Source of the DNA: Mesocentrotus franciscanus
Lineage: Eukaryota > Echinodermata > Echinoidea > Camarodonta > Strongylocentrotidae
Assembly (NCBI GenBank): GCA_037976565.1
Contig: CP137682.1
Span: forward strand, 27,119,714 to 27,183,713
Length of the DNA: 64,000 bases
Direction of reading: 5' to 3'
Shown: positions 13,285 to 25,156 of the stretch, in pieces
Numbering within the stretch: the stretch's first letter is position 1
Layout of the letters: each line of letters begins with the position of its first letter
Made by a program: the position numbers and the translations under genes
Notes under the pieces: model-generated
Database searches by the model: none
Told to the model about the DNA's origin: nothing
The model's input: only the letters and a program-made list of their open reading frames with translations

Positions 13285-13560
13285 ATAACAATAATAATAA
13301 TGATAATAATGACCACTTTGGTTAGCGCTCCCTCACGCAGTGATGCTCATGGCGCCCAGACATTATTACCATGGCATGGTTATAGCTGAGCAGCCAAACT
13401 GGCTATCATATCAGGTACCCATTTTCACCTGGGTGGAGAGTGGCAAATGTAGATTAACGTCTTGCGAAAAAAGGATGTTTGTGTCGAGCTAGGATTTGAA
13501 ACCCGTACCTTGTGATCTACAATCCGGCGACTTATCCCCTAGACCACAGCACCTCTACAT
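13285..13560 (-). mobile_element. tRNA-derived SINE
   Basis: (AAT)n at the left is the 3' tail on the minus strand. 'GAGAGTGGCAAATGTAGATT' is the body. The tRNA-like head at the right contains GGTTT-type B box and 'GTGCTGTGGTCTAGGGGATA'. An inverted, partial copy of the head is at 27408-27505. Confidence 0.8.
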
Positions 13561-13830
13561 ATACAACACGAATACCAAACGGTAGTAACCTCTCGCTGCA
13601 GGGATATCAATACAACAACTATTTAATTTGTGAGACAAAAAAGTTTGTCCTTCGGCGAACCAATGGGATCGATGAAACAATTTCAATAATTATACCTCGT
13701 TAGATGTAATTTATGACTACGTGTAAACAAGAATTTGATTGACTGGGAAAACGTCTAGATTATTCATCAACGGAATGGTTCGTTGGTCACAAATGATAGA
13801 GTGAACATGCATATAAAGAACACTTTTTTA

Positions 13831-14238
13831 ACCTCCCTTGAGTGGTCTTTATATAGAGGTTATACTCTACATGCACATGTACCAACTCTAGGTTCGAACA
13901 ACAGTAATGTGATCCGATCAATTTGGTTTTATTTTCCGCATAATAATCCAAATACCTATACATGTACATGCGAAAAAGAAATATACAAATTAAGAATCAG
14001 AAAGACCTTTGCACTCTAAAAAGAGTTGGGTATTTTACCAATAGTGGATAAACATGTGTTTAGGGTAAAAGGTTACCCAATATTTGAATGTCAGTTAAGA
14101 GGAATATATCATAGCAGAAAGGTCTCCTGAAAAAACGAGTGCTCTCCATATGCCCTCATGTTAGAAACACGAGGAGAATTAGCTGAAGAGTGGATGTTGT
14201 GCGATGGAGTGGTTCATGAAAAATGACGATTTTCGTCT
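13831..14238. repeat. Segmental copy A, left part
   Basis: Matches 27511-27939 in the same orientation, up to a shared CGTCT. After this point copy A has 1.7 kb that copy B lacks. Confidence 0.85.
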
Positions 14239-14873
14239 ATACGGTCAACGGAAATGATTTTGTAAGTCAATGTATCCGAATAACTATAGGAAATTAACTG
14301 AATGAAAGAGAAATAAATACAGATACATCATTAGAATAAAAGGTCATACCATATTTGTGTCACAGGTAAATCCTTGTTCACCTGCACCCAGTTCGGGGTT
14401 TATTTTATACAGGAGATTTTAATTAAGAAACAAGAAAAACAAATAAGGATATCTCCACAGAGTAGTTTGAGTGAAAGATCCGAAAGAAAGGATTTATTAG
14501 AACTTAACCTAAAAGGTAGGTTAAGCTACAAAATATCATTCATCCAAACAATAAGTATAATACATAAAAACATGTATTGATAAAAATATAATAGTTATAT
14601 ATATATGTGGAATCTTTAGCCGACATGCAAGGCTTCACAAACTTACAGTGAAAACTCTTAACATATACAGGTAAAATAACTTTACAAGGTTTGAAAGAAA
14701 AGGACTATAATTATCTTGGGGTAACTTCACAATGTCAATAAACTATAAATCCCTCTGTTCTTCTTGGCCAGGGCGGAGAGCGTTGCCTTGGTAACAGGGG
14801 GGACAGTCTAAATCAGTTCTGTTCGTCTATTATACAGTAGGACTTTTAAGGGGCTGAACAGGGCGACCAATAT

Positions 14874-15003
14874 CTGTTCAGGGAGGGTGACAACCAGGCG
14901 AAGAATACAATATTTAACAGTAGAAGAATTAACAGTACAAGAATGTGGTTCTTGTACTCTCCTAAAAATATGTCTTGTCTCGCTGGTGTCCAAATTAGCT
15001 CTC
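14874..15003 (-). repeat. 130-bp exon-like block, copy 1
   Basis: Identical to 15660-15789. The minus strand has an open frame including LDTSETRHIFRRVQEPHS and ending LRLVVTLPEQ. Here the frame runs on into ILVALFSPLKVLL with no splice donor. Not recognised as any known family. Confidence 0.6.
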
Positions 15004-15071
15004 CCATTATTAATACAAAAATGAGGTTTTAATAAATGTATTTCTATAACCCGACTTGAATAGAATGAATA

Positions 15072-15081
15072 GAAAGAGAGA

Positions 15082-15115
<34 letters not shown>

Positions 15116-15116
15116 A

Positions 15117-15157
<41 letters not shown>

Positions 15158-15162
15158 AAGAA
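15072..15162. repeat. (GA)n(TA)n(GA)n microsatellite
   Basis: GA repeats flank a short ATATATAT core. Confidence 0.95.
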
Positions 15163-15659
15163 TGAGTTGATAACAACTAACTTAATAAACTTATTCACAA
15201 CAAACTAAGAATAAAATATATACAGCGTAGTATAGAACACAACATAACTATGCTACAAAACATGAGCTCAACTATACAACATTGTCATGAAATGATATAG
15301 TAAAACTAAGCTATTAATTATATTCCTAGTCTCATCTCGACTGGAATAGAATTGAAAAGTTCAGAACATAACTTAACTTTGGCAAATTGAGTTTGGCAAA
15401 ATTATTATGTTGATGAAATAAAAATACATCACATCTTTCTTAGTGTAAACCAAGAATAATTATCAGGGCAGTATAACATACTGAAATAGAACATATCCTA
15501 TTCTATTCTAACTGAATATAAATCATTTCACTTCTTCTATCAAATAAGACTACTACTAAAGACTTATGATAGTGAATATGAATAACTATATTAAAAAGGC
15601 AATATTCGATTACAGCCTTAGCAACAATTTAAAAGGAGTTAGAAAACAGTGAGTCTTAC

Positions 15660-15789
15660 CTGTTCAGGGAGGGTGACAACCAGGCGAAGAATACAATATT
15701 TAACAGTAGAAGAATTAACAGTACAAGAATGTGGTTCTTGTACTCTCCTAAAAATATGTCTTGTCTCGCTGGTGTCCAAATTAGCTCTC
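15660..15789 (-). repeat. 130-bp exon-like block, copy 2 (with splice-like edges)
   Basis: Same 130 bp as 14874-15003. On the minus strand it is preceded by a pyrimidine-rich CTCCCCTTGAG and followed by CAG|GTAAGA, a perfect donor. This could be a genuine exon of an unrecognised minus-strand gene, or part of a retroelement. Confidence 0.5.
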
Positions 15790-16723
15790 AAGGGGAGAGT
15801 CAATCTTCCTCCCAAACCAGGCAAACAACCCCACTATTCCCTATCCCAAAGACAAAGGAGTACCAGTAAATGTACCCACTGGTCATTCATGATTTATGTA
15901 CTCTCCGAATTAAGGAAGTGGTCTGGCTTTTTGACATAAGCAAGGCCTATAGGATAGGGTCTCTTTGTTCCCGTCTTTGTTTCACCAGTGGCATATACCA
16001 GAGGTGGTCTAATACATAAGCATAGTTTAAAGAATAAAGGGACAATTCAAAGAGGGGTTCGACAACAAGTAATATAGGCTTACTCAAAAATAGAATATAC
16101 CTTGTTAATAAACAGGGTCTGACACTTGACTCATGGATTTAATCAAATGACACATACCAATAGAGGAAATGTATTGTTTTGCAAAGAAAGAGCTCTTATA
16201 GATGGAATTTTGACGAATGCTATGTACATGCATAGAGTATGATTATCATATACCTTAGGTAGGCCTACGCCTTAATCACATGGAATTTCAGGAGGCCATG
16301 GCAATGTACGCCCCACTATACCTCCAATCAACTGACCCGTAGCGTTATCATCTTCACGCGCCAGCTTATCGACCCATCACCTTGGCCAACATACCGATTA
16401 TGATTGTTTTAATGATCTCGAGAGCTTAGCATCATCATGTTCACTTTGGATTGATTTGCTCGAAATGTCAGAGAAAATTTTCGCTCTTCCCCTCACCGGA
16501 TGCACGACCCATTACTTAATTATGCAACGCGAGAGGAAGCAACGAAATCCCTTTTACGGAAGAGCGAGATATCGGTGGAGTTAAGTGGCAGTTAACGGAA
16601 TTGATGAGATAATAATTGCGCTCTTTCTGGCTGGTATGACCAGTATAGAACGAATATTTGGAAGGCACCGTTTACATATGTAACTTAATTCTACACATGT
16701 GCTCGGTACAACTAGTACAACAA

Positions 16724-16780
16724 ACATTAATCCTCATTACCAAGTTCCTCGGAGAGGACTTAAAGCCGTCGTTCCCCTAT
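16724..16780 (+). repeat. SINE body fragment (copy A)
   Basis: 'CCTCGGAGAGGACTTAAAGC' with flanking bases matches the body of the SINE at 17362-17520, but no tRNA head precedes it. Duplicate at about 28661-28717. Confidence 0.65.
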
Positions 16781-17361
16781 ATTTATTATTTATTATGCCA
16801 AATTCTTTTGATAGTGCAAGTTTTTGTGGTTATTTTTCGGGTCACAGAACTATGATCATCCCACTGTTAAACAATTGAGGGTAGACAGACTTTCATGGTA
16901 ATAATTAATGTTCTCCGCCAACATGTCTGGTGAAGGTGTCGGCTCAGTTCCCAAGAATATTTGGAAGAAAGCGTGAACATTTGAAACTGAATTATGTGAC
17001 ATTGTAAAGAATTTACCTTAAATGATGTTTGCTCTGCCAACAAATGTCGGATGAGGAAGATTAATGAGGAAGCGTGAACACATGAAAATGAATTCTGTGA
17101 CATTGAATTTCTTTGAACCATAAATGATGTATGCTCTGCAAAATAATATCGGATGAGGAAGATCGTTTGCCAACTTTTTTGATAGTGCGAGTTTTGGTGA
17201 TTATGTTGTGGGTCACAGAACTATGATCATGCCACTGTTAAACAATTGAGGGTATACTGTCATGGAAATAATGAATGTTGTCCGCCAACATTTCTGGTCA
17301 TGGTGTCGGCTCAGTTCTCAAACATTATGTTTCAGCGAAGATTACTCTACGGCCAATTTTC

Positions 17362-17520
17362 TAAGGAGGCGCGATGGCTCAATGGTAGAGCACAGGTCTC
17401 GTAACCGGGGAGGTCCCGTTCAAAACCAATTCATTACGCTCTTGCTCTTTGGTAAAGCATTAATCCTCATTTCCAAGTTCCTCGGAGAGGACTTAAAGCC
17501 GTCGGCCCCCCTTATATTTA
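17362..17520 (+). mobile_element. tRNA-Thr-like SINE (copy A)
   Basis: Head GCGCGATGGCTCAATGGTAG has an A box, GTCTCGTAA looks like a Thr(CGT) anticodon loop, and the B box reads GTTCAAAACC. Three Gs before the B box are missing compared with the copy at 29300. Body and a TATATATA-containing tail follow. Confidence 0.8.
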
Positions 17521-18861
17521 CTTAAAAGCATATATATATGCTTTCTTAGCAGTCAGGTAAGACAATCATCATCATCACACAATAATCTACACCTGATTAA
17601 ATGGATTCAGTTGATTCAATGATTTCCTAATTGCAACCGCATACATAACGGTTTACCTTATCCTAACTCCAACATAAACCCTAAACCTAAACCGTACACA
17701 AAACCCATTGAAAAAGTAACACTAATCCTATACATTCGACGACATTAAGCGAGGTGTAATTGTCGCAGGAGTATAATTATGTCGGACCAATGACTGCTCA
17801 TCATCGGTACTCAAACATGTCAATTTTAATGTATAATCCGTCATTAAATATCTACAAGGAAGCCAGGGTCCTGACAATAATCGGTTTCAATAAAACGTAA
17901 ACAGCTTAGTATTTCCACTCCTACTGCAATTGTATTTTATTTATCTGTAACATCGAATTAATCATACTTTGCAATCTAGTATAACGATAAACGATTAAAG
18001 GGACTTGGTAACATTGTTCAGATGACAGAAAATGGTGCTAAGATAATCTTGAAGTTTTAGTGAAAACAGACCATTATTAATGTTAAAAATGTGTTAAAAC
18101 TAATTTGATCGCTTCCTAAATTCTCCCAACTATATTATAATATTTTAATTATATTTAGGTGAATGTCAATTGTCACAAAGCAATGAATTGGCTCTATATA
18201 CCATTCCAAACAATTAAGTGTTGACAGATTTTTAAAAGCCCGTTTTCATGTCTAAAACGGTTGGGAAAATTCAAAAATTGGTTGAGAGAATTTACTGGTA
18301 GAGGGTGTTGCACAGTAACGCCTTCAAAGAAAACCATAAATATCTTTGTGCTTTGATTTTTTTTCAGGATTTGTTTGCATGTTAGAGGGTTAGTACAGTA
18401 GTAGGAATATAATAAGTAACATTTCATACAAAAATTACGCAGTTTTTTCATCAACCTTCAACATTGTTACCGGTTCACTTTAAGGTAGGGGAGGTACACT
18501 TAATCGAAACCCAGGCGAGTAGGACCTACAAAGTGTATATTTCTAAAATATACTAATGGCGGCGATTGTAGGACAAAACCCCGAACGAATCCTGTACTTA
18601 GACCATCATGGTAATGATCTTGTAGTTATGAAATACTCCCAAATACGATATACCTGTACTTATGCAGTGATGGGATGGGGCACCCTCCCTCCCCATAACG
18701 CTCGAAAGCTTCGAACCTACCGATTTTTCGAAATATATACAAAATGAATCACCAAAATAGCCACCACCATTAAGAAGAATTTTTAATATATTTTCATCTG
18801 GTTCACTTCGCTTGCTCACAAGTTTTCTTTCATGGAATGAAATGGAGAGCTAATATATTAA

Positions 18862-19257
18862 AGGCCCGTTCACACATAACAATTAGTGCGATTTGCATCG
18901 CGATGCACAGTTGATTTTTTTTTGGCGACATTCACACACAGGGAGAATATTATTCTCGCTCGATGGCAAGAACGTCCGAACTACGCATGCGTGAATCTCG
19001 GCGATGTATGCGCGCTTGGGATCCTGGGATTAAATAAATCGATTTTTGAATCTCAATAACATTCACACACACAGCGCCCGGCAAACTATCGCGATTATTC
19101 TGAAAAATCGCAAGATTTACTGCGAATTGATCGCGATGCGAATCGCGAAGATAAGTGAAATTATTCTGTCCACACACGCAAAAAAAAAACATTTTTCGAT
19201 AGCGATGCAAAAATCGATTTTTAAATCTCACTGTTTCTATAGGTGTGAACGCCCCTA
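18862..19257. mobile_element. Foldback MITE rich in CGATCGC motifs (copy A)
   Basis: Left end AGGCCCGTTCACAC and right end GTGTGAACGCCCCT are inverted repeats. The interior repeats TCGCGAT/ATCGCGA-type words and CATTCACACACA. Duplicate at 30794-31187. Confidence 0.7.
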
Positions 19258-19934
19258 TTGAGGCAGGAGCATAAGATTTTACATTACACCCACGACTACA
19301 CGAAGGCTGGTTTAATTCTGCGATGCGAAGATTCTACAGGACGAAGAGTAGCGAAGCACAATTGTATCTCTAATCAATGTCTTGGTTGTATCAGCATCAT
19401 CCTGTCTGGTGCAGTCACACATGCAGAGTCACGGTCAAACTTGAAGATAAATTTGTCGGCATCCTTCAAACAGAACAGGTCGTTTACACAGATACATCTA
19501 CATGACCATTGTCAAACTCAATACAAATTGAAATGTTGAATACTCTAATTGAATACACTACCCGTATGTCCTATAGATCACTTTGTTTAGGGTCTATATT
19601 ACTTTGTACATACACTTGTATTGGTTCGCATTTTTGCAATTTAATTGTCAAATTGCAAGTTGCAAGGATAGGTGGAGGACAGGCACAAACTTATTGTTCA
19701 GATCATGGGGTGCCCACAACATGATGGCAAGTGTTTTCGAAAAACCAATCTAGGGCAATGTGAATAGCCTTGTGCGTCACCTATTGAAATGTGCTCACGT
19801 GACAGTGACGTATTATGTTATCCGAACATGGTACCTATGGGATTTACAATAGGTTATTGATAGCGCCCTTTAGTTGACTTTTCGAAATAATTGCGATTGT
19901 GTTCCATTTTAATCTCGTTATTATCCGACGGAAG

Positions 19935-20830
19935 GTGGGGCCGCCGTTATTACATCGCGTGCAGTCTAGCTGCCCATTTAAAAAAACATTATCACAAAGT
20001 GCAATAACTGCAGATAAACCTTTGTTTTATTAAAAGCTCATTAAAATTAGTCAACCAATACTAATTTGTGATTATAATTCCTTGAGAAAAAAAATGTTAA
20101 CCTAATTTCATATTTCCATGTGTGCCATTCAGAACAGAATAGAAAGATGCATATTTAAGAATGTTCAGCGCCATGACGGACCCGGTGTGCTTTATAAGAA
20201 GCCACCATTATTATTATCAATACACGCAATGGTATTGCAGTAATTAAAGAGGAGGTTGAGTTCTGGGGAGAGATGAACAATAATTTGTGAGCGTTATCAT
20301 TGTTATTATGCAAGTGTGGAAGAACATCAGAGAAAAAATGTTCCCTGAAAAGCATGGCTTTTCAAATGCCTTAATATTTTAAATATGACAACTAACAGCT
20401 TAAAAAAGAGGCCAGATTTGTATGCCACATGTTTGTGTAGTCCCAGATACATCTGGGAGTGTACAGTGCTTGTTACTTTTCCAAGACTGGGCCAAATTTC
20501 TAATCATTTTGATGATTCCAGAACCTTGCAGTACACACCAATACTTATATGCTACATGATCAACCTTTTCTGATCGTTTCTACACCTTACCTTTACAATG
20601 CAATCGCATGACCAGAACTGAACTTAATATCTTTAAACATGGACTTTAATTTAAAGAAAAAGAGAAAATATGTTATTGAACGATGCTCAACCGTAATGGT
20701 TGGTTGATCAAAATTAATTACTTTTTATTTATTTTGTTTACATTCGTGATAGTTATTTCTTCTATTCTTTTTTAACATTCACATACGGTTGCTTGATTTT
20801 TATTTATCGTAAGCAGATAATAATAACTGT
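19935..20830. repeat. Internal tandem unit 1 of copy A
   Basis: Shares GCCGTTATTACATC, GTGCAGTCTAGCTGCCC, TTCCTTGAGAAA, AACGATGCTCAACCGTAATG and GTGACGGATTGAACTGG in order with 20868-21880. It carries a TTAA-MITE at 20248-20632 that unit 2 lacks. Copy B equivalent: about 31868-32778. Confidence 0.85.
20248..20632. mobile_element. TTAA-flanked MITE, family 1 variant (385 bp, copy A)
   Basis: TTAA at 20244-20247 and 20633-20636. The right ~190 bp matches family 1, while the left half differs. Duplicate at 32182-32566. Confidence 0.7.
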
Positions 20831-20867
20831 GACGGATTGAACTGGGTTTTTTTCGAAAACAGTTTCA

Positions 20868-21880
20868 CCAGGCCGTTATTACATCACGTGCAGTCTAGCT
20901 GCCCTTTCTTTACATTATCTCAAAGTGCAATAACTGCCAATAAACTTATGTTTTATTTAAAGCTCATTGAAATCAGTCAACCAAGAATCAACTGTGATGT
21001 ATGTTGTAGTTGTCAAAGCTCCCTACATGTCCCAAGTAAGCATCTCGCCTTTGTGTCCTTCGAGCTCCAGTTACCTATCCCTCTAATTCCTTGAGAAAGA
21101 AAACTAAAATCTTAACCTAATTTCATGTTTCCATGTGTGCCATTTAGAACAGAATAGATAGATGCATATTTAAAGGTAAAGACCAGATTTGGAAACGCCC
21201 TCTCTCAAAAAATGAAATGGAAGCTCTCATTACCAATCATTTGCAAGAATATGTTTTGACTAATACGTGATGATACAAATTTTGCCGGGAAACCGCCTAC
21301 TAATTGATATATTTGGTAAATTATTATATCTATTGGGACCAAATAGATATTGTGCACGTGGTCGCGTAATCCCATATACATCTTTCTGTGTACAGTGCTT
21401 GTAACTTTATCAAGACTGGGCCAAATTTCTTATCATTTTGATGATTCCAGAACCTTGCAGTACACACCAATACTTATATGCTAGATGATCAACCTTTTCT
21501 GATCGATTACACAACGTTTCTTTCACAATGCAATCGCATGACCAGAACTGGTCTTTATCTTTAAGAATGTTCAGCGCCATGAGCGTCATGCCTGACGACC
21601 TGGTGCTCTTTATAAGAAGCCATCATTAATTTTATTATTATTAAACACAATGGTATTGCAGTAGTTGAACATGGATTTCAATCCAAAGAAAAAGAGAAAA
21701 TATGTTATTGAACGATGCTCAACCGTAATGGTTGGTTGATCAAAATTAATTACTTTTAATTCATTTTGTTGAACATTCGTGATAGTCACTTCTTCTGTTT
21801 TTCTTCAACATTTACATACGCTTGCTCGATTTTTGTTTATCGTAAGCAGATAATTATAACTGTGACGGATTGAACTGGAA
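20868..21880. repeat. Internal tandem unit 2 of copy A
   Basis: Second unit of the pair, carrying a different TTAA-MITE at 21174-21560 that unit 1 lacks. Copy B equivalent: about 32803-33814. Confidence 0.85.
21174..21560. mobile_element. TTAA-flanked MITE, family 1 (copy A)
   Basis: 387 bp between TTAA 21170-21173 and 21561-21564. The empty site GCATATTTAAGAATG is present at about 20150-20164, which shows precise insertion at a TTAA. Confidence 0.92.
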
Positions 21881-22186
21881 ATGTTATTTTTTGAAAATAT
21901 TATATGACTCTCCTAGAGCATCTAACGCAGAAGACTCTTGAAATATATTATATTATTTGTTGGCTGTCCTAGATCCCTATTTACAGGTTGTCTCTACTTT
22001 GATTGTGTCTTGTATGACTGAGAGCCAGACTTTAGAAGTCAAACATTGTCTCTGCCAAGATTGGGCAAATAACACATTTTGTAGTTTACAGGTTTATCTA
22101 GATTGTTTCCTGAACAATAAATGAATGTGTCGAAAGATGTCTCCCCAACCCTAAATCTAATAATGAAGGGATATCTCGAAATTATC

Positions 22187-22245
22187 AAATTCAAATTCAA
22201 ACTTTATTGATTTCAATCCAAACAGATAGGATCACTTAATGATCA
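22187..22245 (+). repeat. Retroposon-tail-like repeat (copy A)
   Basis: 'TTCAAATTCAAACTTTATTG' leading to CCAAACAGATAGGATCA, shared with 61586-61645; copy B at about 34127-34187. Confidence 0.5.
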
Positions 22246-23292
22246 TGATGACTCTGGATATATATCGGGGTCCAATCACGTTCTATTTCGGAATAGATTT
22301 TTATATACGTCATAATGGCCTACGTCAGTCGATCGTTTCAATCAACTAGTAATACTAAGTAGGGAATAAGACATTATTCGATGGCCCTTTTGAGCTTAGG
22401 TTATTACATTTGATGATATCCTTTGGCCATGTTCATCCACTTGTCTCCCTAGGAACCATCCTGCATCTCACCAGGGTCCACTCTGGCCTTGAACTCTTCT
22501 TCGGGTTCATTGCTGTCTGGGTGTGTGTCACTTTGATATTGAAGTTGATGGCTGAACCAGTCAAGAGGAAAATACCTGAGTGATTGGAGCCACTTAGCTT
22601 CTTACCATTTGACTTCTTATGGCTCGAGCTTATCGATACCCCCATCACGCCGATGAGATCGTCGCCAGGGCAGCGTTTCACCAAATCGTCATAAGGACAA
22701 TTTCACAGCTATCCCGTTGAAACGCGTGTATTGAGATTAGCACGTGTTTCAATGGGGTGTCGGTGGACTTAGACTTATGACGGATTCGAGAAACTGGCAC
22801 CAGACAGACAGTCGACCAAAAAATATACGATGAAATCTGCTTAGCGACCACTTGTATAAAAATACCACCTGTCTTTAAAGACCATTTTCCCCAAATGAAT
22901 CGTGTACTAAAGGAACCTGTACATAAAGGCCACCAGCTTTTAATGAATGTTTTGCTCGTCTCCTATGAGCGGTCTTTATAATACAGGTTTAACTGTATTG
23001 CATTATTTCGAATGGCCAAACTTTCGTAGATTATCGGTGGGTTTAGCATGTTTAGAGTTAGTTTGTCGGTGTGACTGGATCAAGGACTTGTTAACGCTAC
23101 GTTCCTCCTCTCCCCCTCCTCTTTCTTCTCTCTTCCTCGTGGTGGATCCTCGACTTTAAATGGGGTGTTCATCTTCCATTCTTTATCATTTTGGAAACCC
23201 TCATGGATGCATGACTGGAATGGCAACGAAAGCATGATAATAAATAGTAACAACTACATTTAAATTGCGCACATATCATTCTCAGGGGATAC

Positions 23293-23506
23293 AGAGTACT
23301 ATTATTACCCTAGCTTTAGTCCAGCTAGCCTCAGGCGCTAAAAGCATTCAAGGATTAAATTCCTAGGTACACATTTACTATACCTTGGGGAGAGTGGTAA
23401 ATGTAAATTAATGCCTTGCCAAAGGACATTAGTGCCGCGGCGAGAATCGAACCGCGAACCATGTGACCCACACTCTGGAGACGTATCCACTAGACCACGA
23501 TACCTG
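23293..23506 (-). mobile_element. tRNA-derived SINE (copy A)
   Basis: Minus strand: GGTATCGTGGTCTAGTGGAT (A-box region), GGTTCGATTCTCGCC (B box), CACTAATGTCCTTTGGCAAG body and GCTAAAGCTAGGGTAATAAT 3' part. No long (ATT)n tail. Duplicate at 35231-35449. Confidence 0.82.
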
Positions 23507-23550
23507 TACATAAACAAAACATACCTTCCCCTGACTTAATCCGTGTTTTT

Positions 23551-24114
23551 TTGGAGATACCCACCCCTGAAAAATTAGTCCATGCATTTGTTTTATGCCA
23601 CATTGACTTTTGTAACAGTCTTCTTTTCGGTCTTCCTCAGCGACAAATCAGAAAATTGGAGACTATTCAAAATTCAGCGGCGAGATTGGTGACCCGAACT
23701 CGAAAATATGAATCAATCACACCTGTGCTACGAAATCTACATTGGCTTCCTGTACACTCCCGTATTTTGTTTAAACTATTAGTTTTTGCATACGAATGTT
23801 TTCATAACATTGCCCCTTCTTATTTAAGTGAACCATTATCATTGTATCGTACTTTAAGATCAAGCTCAAAAGCATGATTCATTGTCCCTCCCACCTCAAC
23901 TAAAACATACGGTGAACGTTCTTTTACCCACGCCTCCTCAGTTTTATGGAATGCACTTCCAGATTCCATGAGAAATCACAATGATTTAAACAAGTTTAAG
24001 ATTTCTCTTAAAGGTATTTATTCAATGTTAAAAGTGTACACCCATGAACTCAGTGTCCAATACTCCGTTTTGCTTCTAAGAGGATATTCTAATTTGTATG
24101 CCTTTTTCTTGTAA
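23551..24114 (+). pseudogene. LINE reverse-transcriptase C-terminal remnant (copy A)
   Basis: Encodes the end of a non-LTR retrotransposon ORF2 of the CR1/L2/Jockey type. Visible blocks are HIDFCNSLLFGLP, ETIQNSAARLVT, ITPVLRNLHWLPVHSRI, LLVFAYECFH and LSEPLSLYRTLRSSS. An in-frame TGA at 23875-23877 interrupts it, then YGERSFTHASSVLWNALP follows in the same frame, ending at TAA 24112. The polymerase active site is absent (5' truncated). Family known for copy-and-paste retrotransposition; this copy is dead. Confidence 0.9.
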
Positions 24115-24136
24115 TTCTTTCCTTTCTATTTAAAGC

Positions 24137-24213
24137 GCATAGGGACATGCTATCCTGTAATGTGTTATGCGCTATAAAAGAACTGAGTATTATTATTATT
24201 ATTATTATTATAA
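24137..24213 (+). repeat. LINE 3' tail with (ATT)n (copy A)
   Basis: 'GCGCTATAAAAGAACTGAG' followed by (TAT)n is the 3' end of the LINE. Nearly the same tail ends the SINE at 60028. Copy B at about 36077-36154. Confidence 0.8.
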
Positions 24214-25127
24214 ATGACCTGTTCTTTAGCATTTCAAGATCGGTGCCCTGATAACAGAAGTGCCCCCCCCCCTCATCCAGAAGGTGGTTACGCGCTGTCA
24301 CTGTACTATTATTGTAATGTCAAAATGTTTAGTTACGATGATTCAGACTATGAACAAACATAATTTTATAAAGACCATGAATACAGGAAAAAGTCCCCTA
24401 AACCCTTTATAAACCAGAGCTCTATTAAGCAAGCATGACGAAGCGCGTTATATATGCCTGCACAAACTTAGTGAAAGCATCATGTGTCACTGTGGTATTT
24501 ACAGGTCATTTGGGAAAACTTCTTGGCTTATTTCTGATGCCTAAAAATCTATGCAATCGTCACTATAATACTGTAATACTCCCCCACAAAGAATTATCCA
24601 AGTTTTGACGCTATTGAGCTACGACCTATTTTGATGAAATCAAAGAATAATCACCCTTAAAGGCATCGTTTAACAATGTTAAATCTGAGATGCATGGCCC
24701 TACGTGTTATCAGTGTCTGTGATATGTTGTGATATTGAAGCCCTACAAAAATTGCGCTTCAAAATGATCATGAAGTGCCTCAAAAAAGGAAAAATCTTTG
24801 AGTGACCGGTTTTACCATACTCATTTTTCCCAATAGACTGTAGTGTTATAACAACCGTTAGGAAAACGAAAAATGAAATTTCGATTTCCAATCATAAATA
24901 TCTTGATAATCAGACAGGCGATCGGCCTGTAAAAGTCATGGGATTCCTGACCGACCTAAGGTTTATAATATGATTGCAGCATGAGCTAAATCAAGGATTT
25001 TGTTTCTGAGGTAATGTTACCGAGTCACTTTAAACAAGGTTGACCGGAGAGGATAGGAGAAAGGAAGAAGGAGAGACCGAGAGAAGTTGAGATGAATGAG
25101 AGCTAGAGAGATGAATGAAGATAAAGG

Positions 25128-25156
25128 AGAGCGAGAGAGAGAGAGAGAGAGAGAAG
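25128..25156. repeat. (GA)n microsatellite (copy A)
   Basis: GAGCGAGAGAGAGAGA run, duplicated at about 37072-37098 in copy B. Confidence 0.9.

Larger units (their letters stand above)
14239..15971. other. 1.73-kb segment present only in copy A
   Basis: Lies between two CGTCT pentamers (14234-14238 and 15972-15976). It contains the duplicated 130-bp block and a GA/TA microsatellite. No complete gene recognised. Confidence 0.7.

Noticed and set aside
14874..15789. LTR pair
   Set aside because: The 130-bp repeats lack matching TG...CA ends, no primer-binding site or polypurine tract was seen, and flanks show no target duplication.
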